Position numbers and translations under genes: made by a program | Origin: a virus | IMG/VR virus record: IMGVR_UViG_3300018049_000035 | Span: 1-45,497 of that record | Direction: 5' to 3' (one strand) | Length of the DNA: 45,497 bases | The notes under the pieces: model-generated | What the model was told of the DNA's origin: nothing | Seen by the model: only the letters and a program-made list of their open reading frames with translations | The model's database searches: none | Part shown: piece by piece, positions 36,401-42,204 of the stretch | Layout of the letters: each line of letters begins with the position of its first letter | How positions within the stretch are numbered: position 1 is the stretch's first letter

Positions 36401-36755
36401 TGGTCAGAAAACTCGTGCTAGAAACGCAAGTGCAGTTGACAGAATCAACGTTGCAAGATTGGTTGTATATCTACGTAGCCAACTTAAGAAACTTGCAAAA
36501 CCATACATCTTTGAACCAAATGATAAAATCACACGTGATGAAATCAAACAACAGGTTGAAAGTTTAATGGTTGAACTGATTGGTTTGAGAGCAATTTATG
36601 ACTATTTGGTTGTGTGTGATGAAACAAACAACACTCCAAATAGAATTGATAGAAACGAACTATATGTTGATATCGCTATTGAACCAGTTAAGGCAGTTGA
36701 ATTTATTTACATTCCGCTACGCCTTAAAAACACAGGAGAAATCGCAGGTTTATAA
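33444..36755 (+). CDS. gp18: Contractile tail sheath protein, gp18-like, enlarged to 1103 aa
   Basis: The N-terminal 115 residues (SPGVQVSVIDES, YGLQAAYSFLGVANRAYVVR) and the C-terminal 360 residues (YPELIGEMISLNYDRG, AFVVGDSPMRLA, YYPAGFSSDNAGN, VPASHMALRTIA, YPWFAPAGTRRG, NPITFLNGAGLVVFGQKTRA) are classic gp18. T4 gp18 is 659 residues. Here a region at about 120-735 carries at least five short aromatic units (GSYWFDT at 133, GDYAVVAV at 195, GSIWIKT at 352, GALWYSS at 587, GDLWVST at 653), usually closing in a W-V element. In T4 such middle domains protrude outward and are dispensable for contraction, so this array should decorate the tail surface. Confidence 0.93.
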   Translation: MALVSPGVQVSVIDESFYTPAEPGTTPIIFVATQENKTNPGGTGVAPGTLKANANKVYLMSSQRELAETFGDPLFYTDENNNPIHGGEQNEYGLQAAYSFLGVANRAYVVRTDLNLDAITGSATATTGNPTDGSYWFDTNDSFYGIFEWNGAAASAAGGQTFSNKVPHVITDTTKVVNFAGGDYTPKGSVGGIGDYAVVAVTTVNRIWYKNTAGTWVEVGSNNWKNSWPFVVGSANPTISGTGNLSFTVDGSSLWTVTTTGTTLTQVVADINGNANLSSNGISAAAVGGALALYFAPTADDMMDDIIVAGDAQLLSDLGITAKTYYGPEVTIAPHTQVPEYKSRDTNPRPSGSIWIKTTTPNLGANIAMKTYSDATSTWSTISAPMYASGQSAIYNLDSTGGGVNIPLGSVYTVYNIGEDSEPLGTFAFKRRNSTGATTITSAAVTATTFNGGSYTFEIQESIKGQEALSTQSIISWTATGATTDAEAMADAINGAGMVNVTASVNTKNQIVITHALGGEMRFIDWDSTLDNVFTPFDSTVPSSTANLYYSPGTDVNTSPKKFTASNWADLTYTAKDGEPTTTPADGALWYSSVVDEVDIMIHNGTDWVGYHNYDHTGTGAVGPTSTNNATGPIVAASAPTKQSDGVSTLVEGDLWVSTADLENFPQIYRWNAGTTKWVLLDKTDQTTENGVLFDDARWASAGASEDATDIADLLVSDYLDPDAPDPALYPKGMLLWNTRRSGFNVKRFERDYIDTLGENVRNSDEAMSGYYPHRWVTESANNADGSGSFGRNAQRKVVVQAMQATINSTEDLRDDETRIFNLIAAPGYPELIGEMISLNYDRGLTAFVVGDSPMRLAPNTTSISEWATNVNQAVEDNDLGLVSRDEYLGVYYPAGFSSDNAGNNIVVPASHMALRTIALSDQVSYPWFAPAGTRRGGVTNATASGYINAEGEFVSIALNEGQRDTLYQNNVNPITFLNGAGLVVFGQKTRARNASAVDRINVARLVVYLRSQLKKLAKPYIFEPNDKITRDEIKQQVESLMVELIGLRAIYDYLVVCDETNNTPNRIDRNELYVDIAIEPVKAVEFIYIPLRLKNTGEIAGL

Positions 36756-36764
36756 GTCATAATA

Positions 36765-36790
36765 TAGGGGGTTATTGATTTAACCCCCTA
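36765..36790 (+). terminator. 10-bp hairpin after gp18
   Basis: TAGGGGGTTA (36765-36774) pairs perfectly with TAACCCCCTA (36781-36790), loop TTGATT. No T tract follows; the gp19 late box begins 5 bases later. Probably a 3'-end hairpin or weak terminator. Confidence 0.6.
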
Positions 36791-36794
36791 ATAT

Positions 36795-36802
36795 GATAAA
36801 TA
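36795..36802 (+). promoter_or_regulatory. Late promoter box GATAAATA of gp19
   Basis: An exact GATAAATA, ending 22 bases before the gp19 ATG. AGGAG lies in the leader. Confidence 0.75.
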
Positions 36803-36824
36803 CTTGTGAATAGGAGTATATTAT

Positions 36825-37448
36825 ATGGCAATCTCAAGTCTATCAAAATTAACAGTACCATTAGCAACTAATGACAGTGCAGCGTCACAAGGTTTGCTAA
36901 TGCCAAAACTACAGTACCGTTTTCGTGTTACTTTAGAAAACTTTGGTGTATCAACACCAACAACAGAACTTACAAAGCAAGTAATGGATGTAACTCGTCC
37001 AACAATTACTTTTGAAAACATGGAAATTCCAGTATACAACAGTAAAATTAATCTTGCTGGTAAGCACACATGGAGCCCATTGTCACTTAACATGCGTGAC
37101 GATGTAAACGGCAACGTTCAAAAACTAGTTGGCGAACAGTTACAGAAACAGTTTGACTTTATGGAACAAGCAAGTGCAGCATCTGGTATTGATTACAAGT
37201 TCTTAACAAGAATTGAAATCCTAGATGGCGGTAATGGTGACTTAACTCCGAATGTATTAGAAACTTGGGAATGTTATGGTTGCTATGTTAACGAAGCAAA
37301 TTACAACACACTTAACTATGCAACAAACGAACCAGCAACAGTGTCACTAAGCATTACATATGACAACGCAATCCAAACACCAGAAGAAACAGGTGTTGGT
37401 ACAGATGTAGGCAGAACACTTGGTACAGCAGCAACAGGTGCCGGCTGA
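36825..37448 (+). CDS. gp19: Tail tube protein, gp19-like, 207 aa
   Basis: The protein follows the sheath gene as in T4. PKLQYRFRVTLENFG (about residues 27-41), VMDVTRPTITFENMEIPVYN, GKHTWSPLSLNMRDDVNGNV and ETWECYGCYVNEANYNTL are tail-tube features; the protein polymerises in stacked hexameric rings to form the inner tube. T4 gp19 is 163 residues; the extra length includes a Gly/Thr-rich tail after residue 185. It has its own late promoter, AGGAG and a strong terminator, as expected for a very abundant virion protein. Confidence 0.9.
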   Translation: MAISSLSKLTVPLATNDSAASQGLLMPKLQYRFRVTLENFGVSTPTTELTKQVMDVTRPTITFENMEIPVYNSKINLAGKHTWSPLSLNMRDDVNGNVQKLVGEQLQKQFDFMEQASAASGIDYKFLTRIEILDGGNGDLTPNVLETWECYGCYVNEANYNTLNYATNEPATVSLSITYDNAIQTPEETGVGTDVGRTLGTAATGAG

Positions 37449-37475
37449 TAAAAATTAAAATGATTGCCAATTTAG

Positions 37476-37504
37476 AGGAGTACATTTTTATGTACTCCTT
37501 TTTT
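37476..37504 (+). terminator. Strong intrinsic terminator after gp19
   Basis: AGGAGTACAT (37476-37485) pairs with ATGTACTCCT (37490-37499) around TTTT; six T in a row end at 37504. Confidence 0.93.
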
Positions 37505-37528
37505 ATTATGTGCGCACTTATTAGAAAA

Positions 37529-37536
37529 GATAAATA
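37529..37536 (+). promoter_or_regulatory. Late promoter box GATAAATA, 5 bases from the ATG
   Basis: An exact GATAAATA ending at 37536 with the ATG at 37542. By T4 geometry transcription would begin on the A of the start codon. No Shine-Dalgarno is present. Confidence 0.8.
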
Positions 37537-37541
37537 TTATT

Positions 37542-38618
37542 ATGGCAAATCCGTTTTCAGGTTTATTTGATAATTTAATTAATGGTGCTCTTAGTCCAAA
37601 AGGTGACTTAGGAGATTACACCCATGCGAGCAAAGTATTTGTAGATGGCAATATGAGGCTTGCACCTAAATTCAAACACATGTTCCATGTGGTTTTGAAT
37701 ATAAATCCTAACGTTACACTAAATGGTAACAGCGGTTGGACAAATACTACTAAACGTGAAATAAACTTACTTTGTAAAAGTGTTGACTTGCCTAGTTTCA
37801 GTATGCAAACAGAAACACTTAATCAATACAATCGTAAAAAAGTTATACAAACCAGTGTTAACTATGATCCTATTAATATGGTATGGCACGATGACAATGC
37901 AGGATTAACTAATTTTCTTTGGAAAAACTATTTTAACTATTATTACAGCGATGCACAGCATGTGCAACAAACTGAGGGTCCTCCTGCTGTAACCGATGCT
38001 GCTTACAACAGAGTAAGTAATAAAAACAGTGCATACGGTGCAGGCGGCGTAATGAAAAATAGATTTGGTTTAGATAGACCGGGTAAAAACGATAACTTTT
38101 TTACAAGTATTCAAGTATTCCAATTACATCCACAAAATGGACGTTCTACTAATACAAGTTATACATTTATAAATCCGCTAATTGATCAATGGGATCATGA
38201 TGAAGCAAACAGCGAAGGTAGCGAATTTGCAATCAACAGAATGCGTTTTAGTTACGAAACTGTGTTAACTGATAGAGATTACACAGTGCCTGATATTATT
38301 CCAGCAGGGTTTGGTGAGTATAGATATGATCAAGGACCTAGCCCATTAAGTCCAGCAGGTGGTGGTGCTTCAAGTTTATTTGGCACAGGCGGAGTTCTAG
38401 CAGGTGCAGCAACTACATTAGGAAACATACAATCAGGTAATTTGCTCGGTGCTTTAATTACGGGTGCAAACACTGTTCGTAATGGAAGAGGACTTACACT
38501 AGGAAGCATTGTAAATGAAATAATTAGCACAGGAGAAAGTGCTATAACCGATGTTCTTATTCCAGGCGCATTTGGAGAAAATACAACAGATGCACAATCA
38601 AGGAATGACTTATTATGA
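37542..38618 (+). CDS. Tail tube/baseplate-like protein (gp19 or gp54 fold), 358 aa
   Basis: The stretch FKHMFHVVLNINP (about 46-58), INLLCKSVDLPSFSM (about 74-88), VIQTSVNYDPINMVWHDD (about 100-117) and FLWKNYFNYYYSD resembles the beta-barrel tube fold of gp19 and of the tube initiator gp54. The later FTSIQVFQLHP and YETVLTDRDY fit its second half. From about residue 265 a Gly/Ala-rich hydrophobic tail follows. Position after gp19 supports a tail role; gp54 is the nearest size (320). The next gene starts in an ATGA overlap. Predicted leaderless from its late box. Confidence 0.65.
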   Translation: MANPFSGLFDNLINGALSPKGDLGDYTHASKVFVDGNMRLAPKFKHMFHVVLNINPNVTLNGNSGWTNTTKREINLLCKSVDLPSFSMQTETLNQYNRKKVIQTSVNYDPINMVWHDDNAGLTNFLWKNYFNYYYSDAQHVQQTEGPPAVTDAAYNRVSNKNSAYGAGGVMKNRFGLDRPGKNDNFFTSIQVFQLHPQNGRSTNTSYTFINPLIDQWDHDEANSEGSEFAINRMRFSYETVLTDRDYTVPDIIPAGFGEYRYDQGPSPLSPAGGGASSLFGTGGVLAGAATTLGNIQSGNLLGALITGANTVRNGRGLTLGSIVNEIISTGESAITDVLIPGAFGENTTDAQSRNDLL

Positions 38619-38980
38619 GTTATCAATCTACATTAACAAACAAAGATGTAACTGTTAAAACAAAAAGTTATTTTGACAATTATCAAAAAGATAGGATAAG
38701 TTATCCAAGTAATCAAGTTGACGCTGTTGTTGGATTTTTTGAATCAAGAGGATTTGAAAAAACAGCAGCAATTAATACTGCTACTGTTCTTCTACAACAA
38801 GCAAAAGTTGACAATTATAATGTTATGGAACTGCTAGATAATCTAAGAAAGTTTGAAAAGCCTCAACTAAATGAATTAATTGGTGCAATATTAAACAACA
38901 ATAGAGACAACATCAGCAGAATAGGATTTAGAGCAGCATTAAATTTAGAAAACAAATCTGCTCGTAATATAATTTACTAA
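38615..38980 (+). CDS. Conserved-looking 121-aa protein, function unknown
   Basis: Mainly alpha-helical, with VDAVVGFFESRGF (about residues 32-44), AINTATVLLQQAKVDNYNVMEL and a FEKPQLNELI-type segment. I recall similar proteins in marine T4-like phages but no name. The ATG overlaps the previous stop by 4 bases and AAGGA lies upstream; gp4 begins one base after its stop. Gene packing between tail and head-completion genes suggests a structural or assembly role. Confidence 0.7.
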   Translation: MSYQSTLTNKDVTVKTKSYFDNYQKDRISYPSNQVDAVVGFFESRGFEKTAAINTATVLLQQAKVDNYNVMELLDNLRKFEKPQLNELIGAILNNNRDNISRIGFRAALNLENKSARNIIY

Positions 38981-38981
38981 A

Positions 38982-39419
38982 ATGAAACAATATGCACAAG
39001 GCAAATTTACACCAAAAAACCCTGACAAGTATGTAGGTGGTAGAACTCCAACTTATAGAAGCAGTTGGGAATTTGCTTTTATGCGTTTTTGCGACGAACA
39101 TCCTAGTGTAAGTAAATGGGCAAGCGAAGCAGTAAAAATACCTTATAGAAATCCATTTACAGGCAAACACACAATTTATGTACCAGATTTTTTTATTGCA
39201 TATGTTGATGCTAACGGCAAACAACATGCAGAATTAATTGAAGTTAAACCAAGCAATCAAATGACAATGGAAAGTGCTGGACGTAATAAACGTAATCAAG
39301 CACATGTAGTTTTGAACAAAGCAAAATGGGAAGCAGCAAATGCTTACTGTAAACAAAACAACATCAAGTTTAGAGTTGTAAGCGAAAAAGATATTTTCCA
39401 TACTGGTGGTAGAAGATAA
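38982..39419 (+). CDS. gp4: Head completion protein, gp4-like, 145 aa
   Basis: GKFTPKNPDKYVG, YRSSWEFAFMRFCDEHPSV, WASEAVKIPYRNPFTGK, YVPDFFIAY and LIEVKPSNQ match T4 gp4 (150 aa) closely: YRSSWEL, KWSSEEVIIPY, PDFW and EVKP. The PD...E-V-K layout (D63, E80, K82 by my count) is that of a PD-(D/E)XK-type nuclease fold. In T4 gp4 acts in finishing filled heads before tail joining. It follows the 121-aa gene by one base without clear Shine-Dalgarno, implying coupling. Its stop codon overlaps the gp16 late box. Confidence 0.88.
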   Translation: MKQYAQGKFTPKNPDKYVGGRTPTYRSSWEFAFMRFCDEHPSVSKWASEAVKIPYRNPFTGKHTIYVPDFFIAYVDANGKQHAELIEVKPSNQMTMESAGRNKRNQAHVVLNKAKWEAANAYCKQNNIKFRVVSEKDIFHTGGRR

Positions 39420-39422
39420 ATA
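39415..39422 (+). promoter_or_regulatory. Late promoter box GATAAATA of gp16, across the gp4 stop
   Basis: Exact GATAAATA; the gp4 TAA is at 39417-39419. It ends 26 bases before the gp16 ATG. A GTATATAATGG element follows and is shared with 39920-39927. Confidence 0.7.
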
Positions 39423-39435
39423 ATAGTAGTATATA

Positions 39436-39456
39436 ATGGAATATCTCTATGACTAA
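39436..39456 (+). CDS. Possible 6-codon upstream ORF overlapping the gp16 start
   Basis: ATG in GTATATAATGG opens MEYLYD and stops at TAA 39454-39456, just past the gp16 ATG at 39449. A ribosome ending here could restart on gp16, which has no clear Shine-Dalgarno. Very short, so chance is a real option. Confidence 0.25.
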   Translation: MEYLYD

Positions 39457-39928
39457 AAAACTCGAAGATTTATTAAACTTACCCGATGCAAAAGAAATGG
39501 CCGAAGAGAAGCCAAAGCCTATTGCGGCACAACAAGATACTTTTAGAGATATCGAAGAACTTGATAAAATAGCAGCAGCATTGCCTCAAGTTAAAGGTCT
39601 TGGTGAATTAGCAGATCGAGAACTAAATGAAGTTGCAGATAAAGCAATGAGTGCATATGATGATCTAATGGATCTTGGCATGAATGTTGAAAGTAGATAC
39701 AGTGGTAGGGTATTTGAAGTAGCAGGCAACATGCTGAAAACAAGTTTAGATGCCAAGGTTGCAAAACTAGATAAAAAACTAAAAATGGTTGAATTACAAC
39801 TTAAAAAACAAAAAATGGATCAAGACAATTTTGGAGATAACGGTGGATTCTCCGAAGGCGAAGGTTATGTTGTTACAGACAGAAACAGTTTGCTAGAACG
39901 TCTCAAAGGTCTCGATAAAGATAAATAG
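39449..39928 (+). CDS. gp16: Small terminase subunit, gp16-like, 159 aa
   Basis: KLEDLLNLPDA at the start resembles the T4 gp16 opening INKLLDISDLPG, and FRDIEELDKIAAALP, a central long helix (about 55-80), RVFEVAGNMLKTSLDAKVAKLDKKLKMVELQLKK (positions 86-119, one coiled coil) fit the oligomerising helical core. In T4 gp16 (164 aa) forms rings that recognise DNA and stimulate gp17. It is followed by two hypotheticals, a radical SAM gene and then gp17, whereas T4 has 16 and 17 adjacent. Confidence 0.75.
   Translation: MTKKLEDLLNLPDAKEMAEEKPKPIAAQQDTFRDIEELDKIAAALPQVKGLGELADRELNEVADKAMSAYDDLMDLGMNVESRYSGRVFEVAGNMLKTSLDAKVAKLDKKLKMVELQLKKQKMDQDNFGDNGGFSEGEGYVVTDRNSLLERLKGLDKDK
39920..39927 (+). 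promoter_or_regulatory. Late promoter box GATAAATA across the gp16 stop
   Basis: The gp16 ending GAT AAA TAG forms GATAAATA. It lies 21 bases before the next ATG, with the same GTATATAATGG element downstream as at gp16. Confidence 0.7.
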
Positions 39929-39934
39929 TATATA

Positions 39935-39952
39935 ATGGGATCCTTACAATGA
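39935..39952 (+). CDS. Possible 5-codon upstream ORF overlapping the 182-aa start
   Basis: ATG in GTATATAATGG opens MGSLQ and stops at TGA 39950-39952, overlapping the next ATG (39949) as ATGA. It would lie within a few bases of the predicted transcript start. Short, but it mirrors the layout at gp16. Confidence 0.25.
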   Translation: MGSLQ

Positions 39953-40497
39953 AAAAGATTAAAGAATTTATAACTGAATCGCATAGAACATATCCTTGGA
40001 AGATTGGCGTTGCTGGTCCGCTTCCTGAAGGTTGCGAAGAACAGATCAAAAGATGCATGGAAAAATGGACAGTTGCAAGTTGGACAAAAGGTAAGAAAAC
40101 TCCTATCCAAGAACGTCCGTTAGATTTTCCACAACTAGAAAATATTGATGTGCAGTATTGGGATGCTGAAGTACGTTATCCTACAACAAGAGATGCTGTA
40201 CAAGAATACATTGCACAATGCTGCAATGTTCCAGCAAGTCACATTATTGTAAGACATCCTGAAGAGCCACAAGAACTTTACCAGAAAGAAAAAGATGATG
40301 GCCCTTATGAAACAATATTAACTAAAGAAGACATGGGCGGCGAAAGTGCGCAAAAAGATGCAGGCGAATCACGCATTATGGATCTATTAAAAGAACTTGA
40401 AGCAGCACGTAAAGAAAAAGACGATGCGTCCAGTGGTTTTAAAATGGAAGCAACAAAAGAAGAACCACAAAATAACCAAAGCGTAGTGGGGAACTAA
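39949..40497 (+). CDS. Hypothetical 182-aa protein between gp16 and gp17
   Basis: Not a named family to me. The first 110 residues look globular (KIGVAGPLPEGCEEQI, TPIQERPLDFPQLENI, VQYWDAEVRYPTTRDAVQEY). The motif PIQE-x-P-x-DFP recalls conserved hypotheticals of marine T4-like phages. The last 60 residues are charged and probably disordered. No Shine-Dalgarno beyond GGGA; translation may couple to a tiny upstream frame. The next gene starts one base after its stop with its own GGGGA. Confidence 0.7.
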   Translation: MKKIKEFITESHRTYPWKIGVAGPLPEGCEEQIKRCMEKWTVASWTKGKKTPIQERPLDFPQLENIDVQYWDAEVRYPTTRDAVQEYIAQCCNVPASHIIVRHPEEPQELYQKEKDDGPYETILTKEDMGGESAQKDAGESRIMDLLKELEAARKEKDDASSGFKMEATKEEPQNNQSVVGN

Positions 40498-40498
40498 A

Positions 40499-40972
40499 AT
40501 GCAAGATAAAACAATGCAAGACATATTGTCTAACTTTTTAAAAGCAGGACGCCTAACAGAAACCGAAGTTACAGAATGTGGCATGAGCGAAGGCGGAATG
40601 GAAAGTGGTGTAACACTTAAAACAAGCAGTGCAAGTGAAATGGCAGAAATTTTAAGAGCACTAGCAGGTGTAGAGTCAGGTAGTAAACCGGATATGCCTC
40701 CTATGGATGCACCAATGGATATGCCAATGGATATGCCTATAAAAATGAAACTTCCAGCACCGGAGCCAGAAGAGGAACTGGAATCTTATGGCGACGAAAT
40801 GGACAATGAACCAGAAGAAGAATACATGGATACAGATGATGTACTTCCGAGTGGCGACGACTTACACCGCAAAAAGCCATTAAAAGCAATGCGTGTAAAA
40901 GACCCAGCAGTTGAATCATCAATTAAAGATCGTTTGTGGGCAGCACTAAACGAAAAGAAAGCAGAGTTATAA
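40499..40972 (+). CDS. Acidic low-complexity 157-aa protein
   Basis: The N-terminal 60 residues may fold (MQDILSNFLKAGRLTETE; ASEMAEILRALAG). The middle is a Met-Pro-Asp run (PMDAPMDMPMDMP at about 66-78) followed by Glu/Asp-rich sequence, and the end has a basic patch and a helix (SSIKDRLWAALNEKKAEL). Such a protein is likely extended and could bind basic partners or ions. No known domain. A strong terminator follows. Confidence 0.7.
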   Translation: MQDKTMQDILSNFLKAGRLTETEVTECGMSEGGMESGVTLKTSSASEMAEILRALAGVESGSKPDMPPMDAPMDMPMDMPIKMKLPAPEPEEELESYGDEMDNEPEEEYMDTDDVLPSGDDLHRKKPLKAMRVKDPAVESSIKDRLWAALNEKKAEL

Positions 40973-40989
40973 TTTATAACACATAAGTC

Positions 40990-41015
40990 AAATAGCGCCT
41001 CTGGGCGCTATTTTT
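40990..41015 (+). terminator. Strong intrinsic terminator before the radical SAM gene
   Basis: AAATAGCGCC (40990-40999) pairs with GGCGCTATTT (41004-41013) around TCTG, and T continues to 41015. Confidence 0.92.
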
Positions 41016-41018
41016 GTT

Positions 41019-41026
41019 TATAAGTA
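41019..41026 (+). promoter_or_regulatory. Late-box variant TATAAGTA, 4 bases from the ATG
   Basis: TATAAGTA differs from the T4 consensus by one base (A to G). It follows the terminator directly and ends 4 bases before the ATG of the radical SAM gene. No Shine-Dalgarno. Confidence 0.6.
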
Positions 41027-41030
41027 TTGT

Positions 41031-42197
41031 ATGAGTTATTTTTCAGCAGAACATATAGACTATCTATATTCACAAGTAAACAATCCATTAGAAGAAACAG
41101 TATCTATATGTCACGAATGTTATAAACACGTTCCTGCATTAAAGTATGAAATTGACAATAAACTTTACATGGTAAAACATTGTGAAGAACACGGCACACA
41201 TAGATACGTAATTGAAAATGATTATGAATTTTACAAGAGTTTAAATTGCAGTTATCAGTCTTATCATTTTAACGATTATGTAATGATTGAAGTAAGTGAC
41301 AAATGTAATTTAGATTGTCCTCATTGTTATCATATACCCAATAACAAAATTAAAGATCCTACAGTAGACACACTATTAAATCAAATTAAAATTATTGATA
41401 AACAACTAAGTCCTACACTACAAAAGAAAGGTTGGACTGTTTGTTTTGCTGGCGCTGAATCAACTTTACACAAAAACTTTACAGAATTAATTCAAGCAGT
41501 ACATGAGTATAATCCTGCTATACACATTGATATTATGACAAATGGTATAAAGTTTGCAGATATGAAATTTGTTAACGCTGTAAAAAATGCAAAAGTCACA
41601 AGTGTGCTAGTAGGACTTAATCATCCATCATATATCAATAATTCTACTATTAGAAAAAAGCAAGAAACTGGTATAGAAAATTTATTAAAAAATAGAATAA
41701 ATGTAGGATACATTAGTTATACTATGTCAACACTACAAGAAATGGATGACATACTTACTGAAATAACAACTAAAAATTGGAAGCCTTGGCATTATAGAAT
41801 TAGGTATGGTAGTGATATCGGAAGAAATATTGGTCAAGAAAGATTATATTTAAGTGACATTTTTAATCTATTTAAAGATTGGTGTGATAAAAGAAATATA
41901 CCTTTTAGATTAATGGAAAACAGTGATAACAATTTATATCATATAATGGTTAAACTAGGACCTCATACTATTAGATTAATACAGTGGTGCGATGAATACG
42001 ACATTGATATGGAAAATTTAATCTCAGGTCCTTGGAGTTATTTTGTACCTGGTGGAACTACAAATTTTTTAAATCAAATTATTAGGCGTAATGCTTGGAA
42101 AAACAAAAATATGCAATTGTTTGATAAACCGCCTAAGCGTTATCTAATGACAGCAACGCCAACAAAAACAAAACTTGACCTAAGAACCTTGGAATAA
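41031..42197 (+). CDS. Radical SAM enzyme with N-terminal Cys-pair domain, 388 aa
   Basis: The C-x3-C-x2-C that binds the SAM-reducing 4Fe-4S cluster is C92, C96, C99 (KCNLDCPHCY). AGAEST (140-145) stands at the usual GGEPT position and MTNG (169-172) at a core strand. Before it lies C27-x2-C30, VPALKYEIDNKLYMVKHC and EEHG, a small metal-binding module known from the MJ0619/Tes branch of radical SAM proteins. Few cysteines follow (C138, C285, C320), so a C-terminal SPASM-type set of clusters is not evident. The substrate is unknown; methylation or C-C bond chemistry is typical of relatives. It sits directly before gp17 and its stop overlaps the gp17 late box. Confidence 0.82.
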   Translation: MSYFSAEHIDYLYSQVNNPLEETVSICHECYKHVPALKYEIDNKLYMVKHCEEHGTHRYVIENDYEFYKSLNCSYQSYHFNDYVMIEVSDKCNLDCPHCYHIPNNKIKDPTVDTLLNQIKIIDKQLSPTLQKKGWTVCFAGAESTLHKNFTELIQAVHEYNPAIHIDIMTNGIKFADMKFVNAVKNAKVTSVLVGLNHPSYINNSTIRKKQETGIENLLKNRINVGYISYTMSTLQEMDDILTEITTKNWKPWHYRIRYGSDIGRNIGQERLYLSDIFNLFKDWCDKRNIPFRLMENSDNNLYHIMVKLGPHTIRLIQWCDEYDIDMENLISGPWSYFVPGGTTNFLNQIIRRNAWKNKNMQLFDKPPKRYLMTATPTKTKLDLRTLE

Positions 42198-42200
42198 ATA
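42193..42200 (+). promoter_or_regulatory. Late box AATAAATA of gp17, 4 bases from the ATG
   Basis: AATAAATA contains the TAA stop of the radical SAM gene and ends 4 bases before the gp17 ATG. One base from GATAAATA. No Shine-Dalgarno between box and ATG. Confidence 0.65.
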
Positions 42201-42204
42201 CTGT

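Noticed and set aside
39428-39437. TATAAT in GTATATAATGG as a sigma70 -10 box before gp16
   Set aside because: No -35-like element at 16-18 bases upstream; the exact late box nearby explains transcription better.
40749-40800. Met-Pro-Asp run in the 157-aa protein as a frameshift or assembly error
   Set aside because: The frame stays open to a well-placed stop, and acidic low-complexity linkers are common in such proteins.
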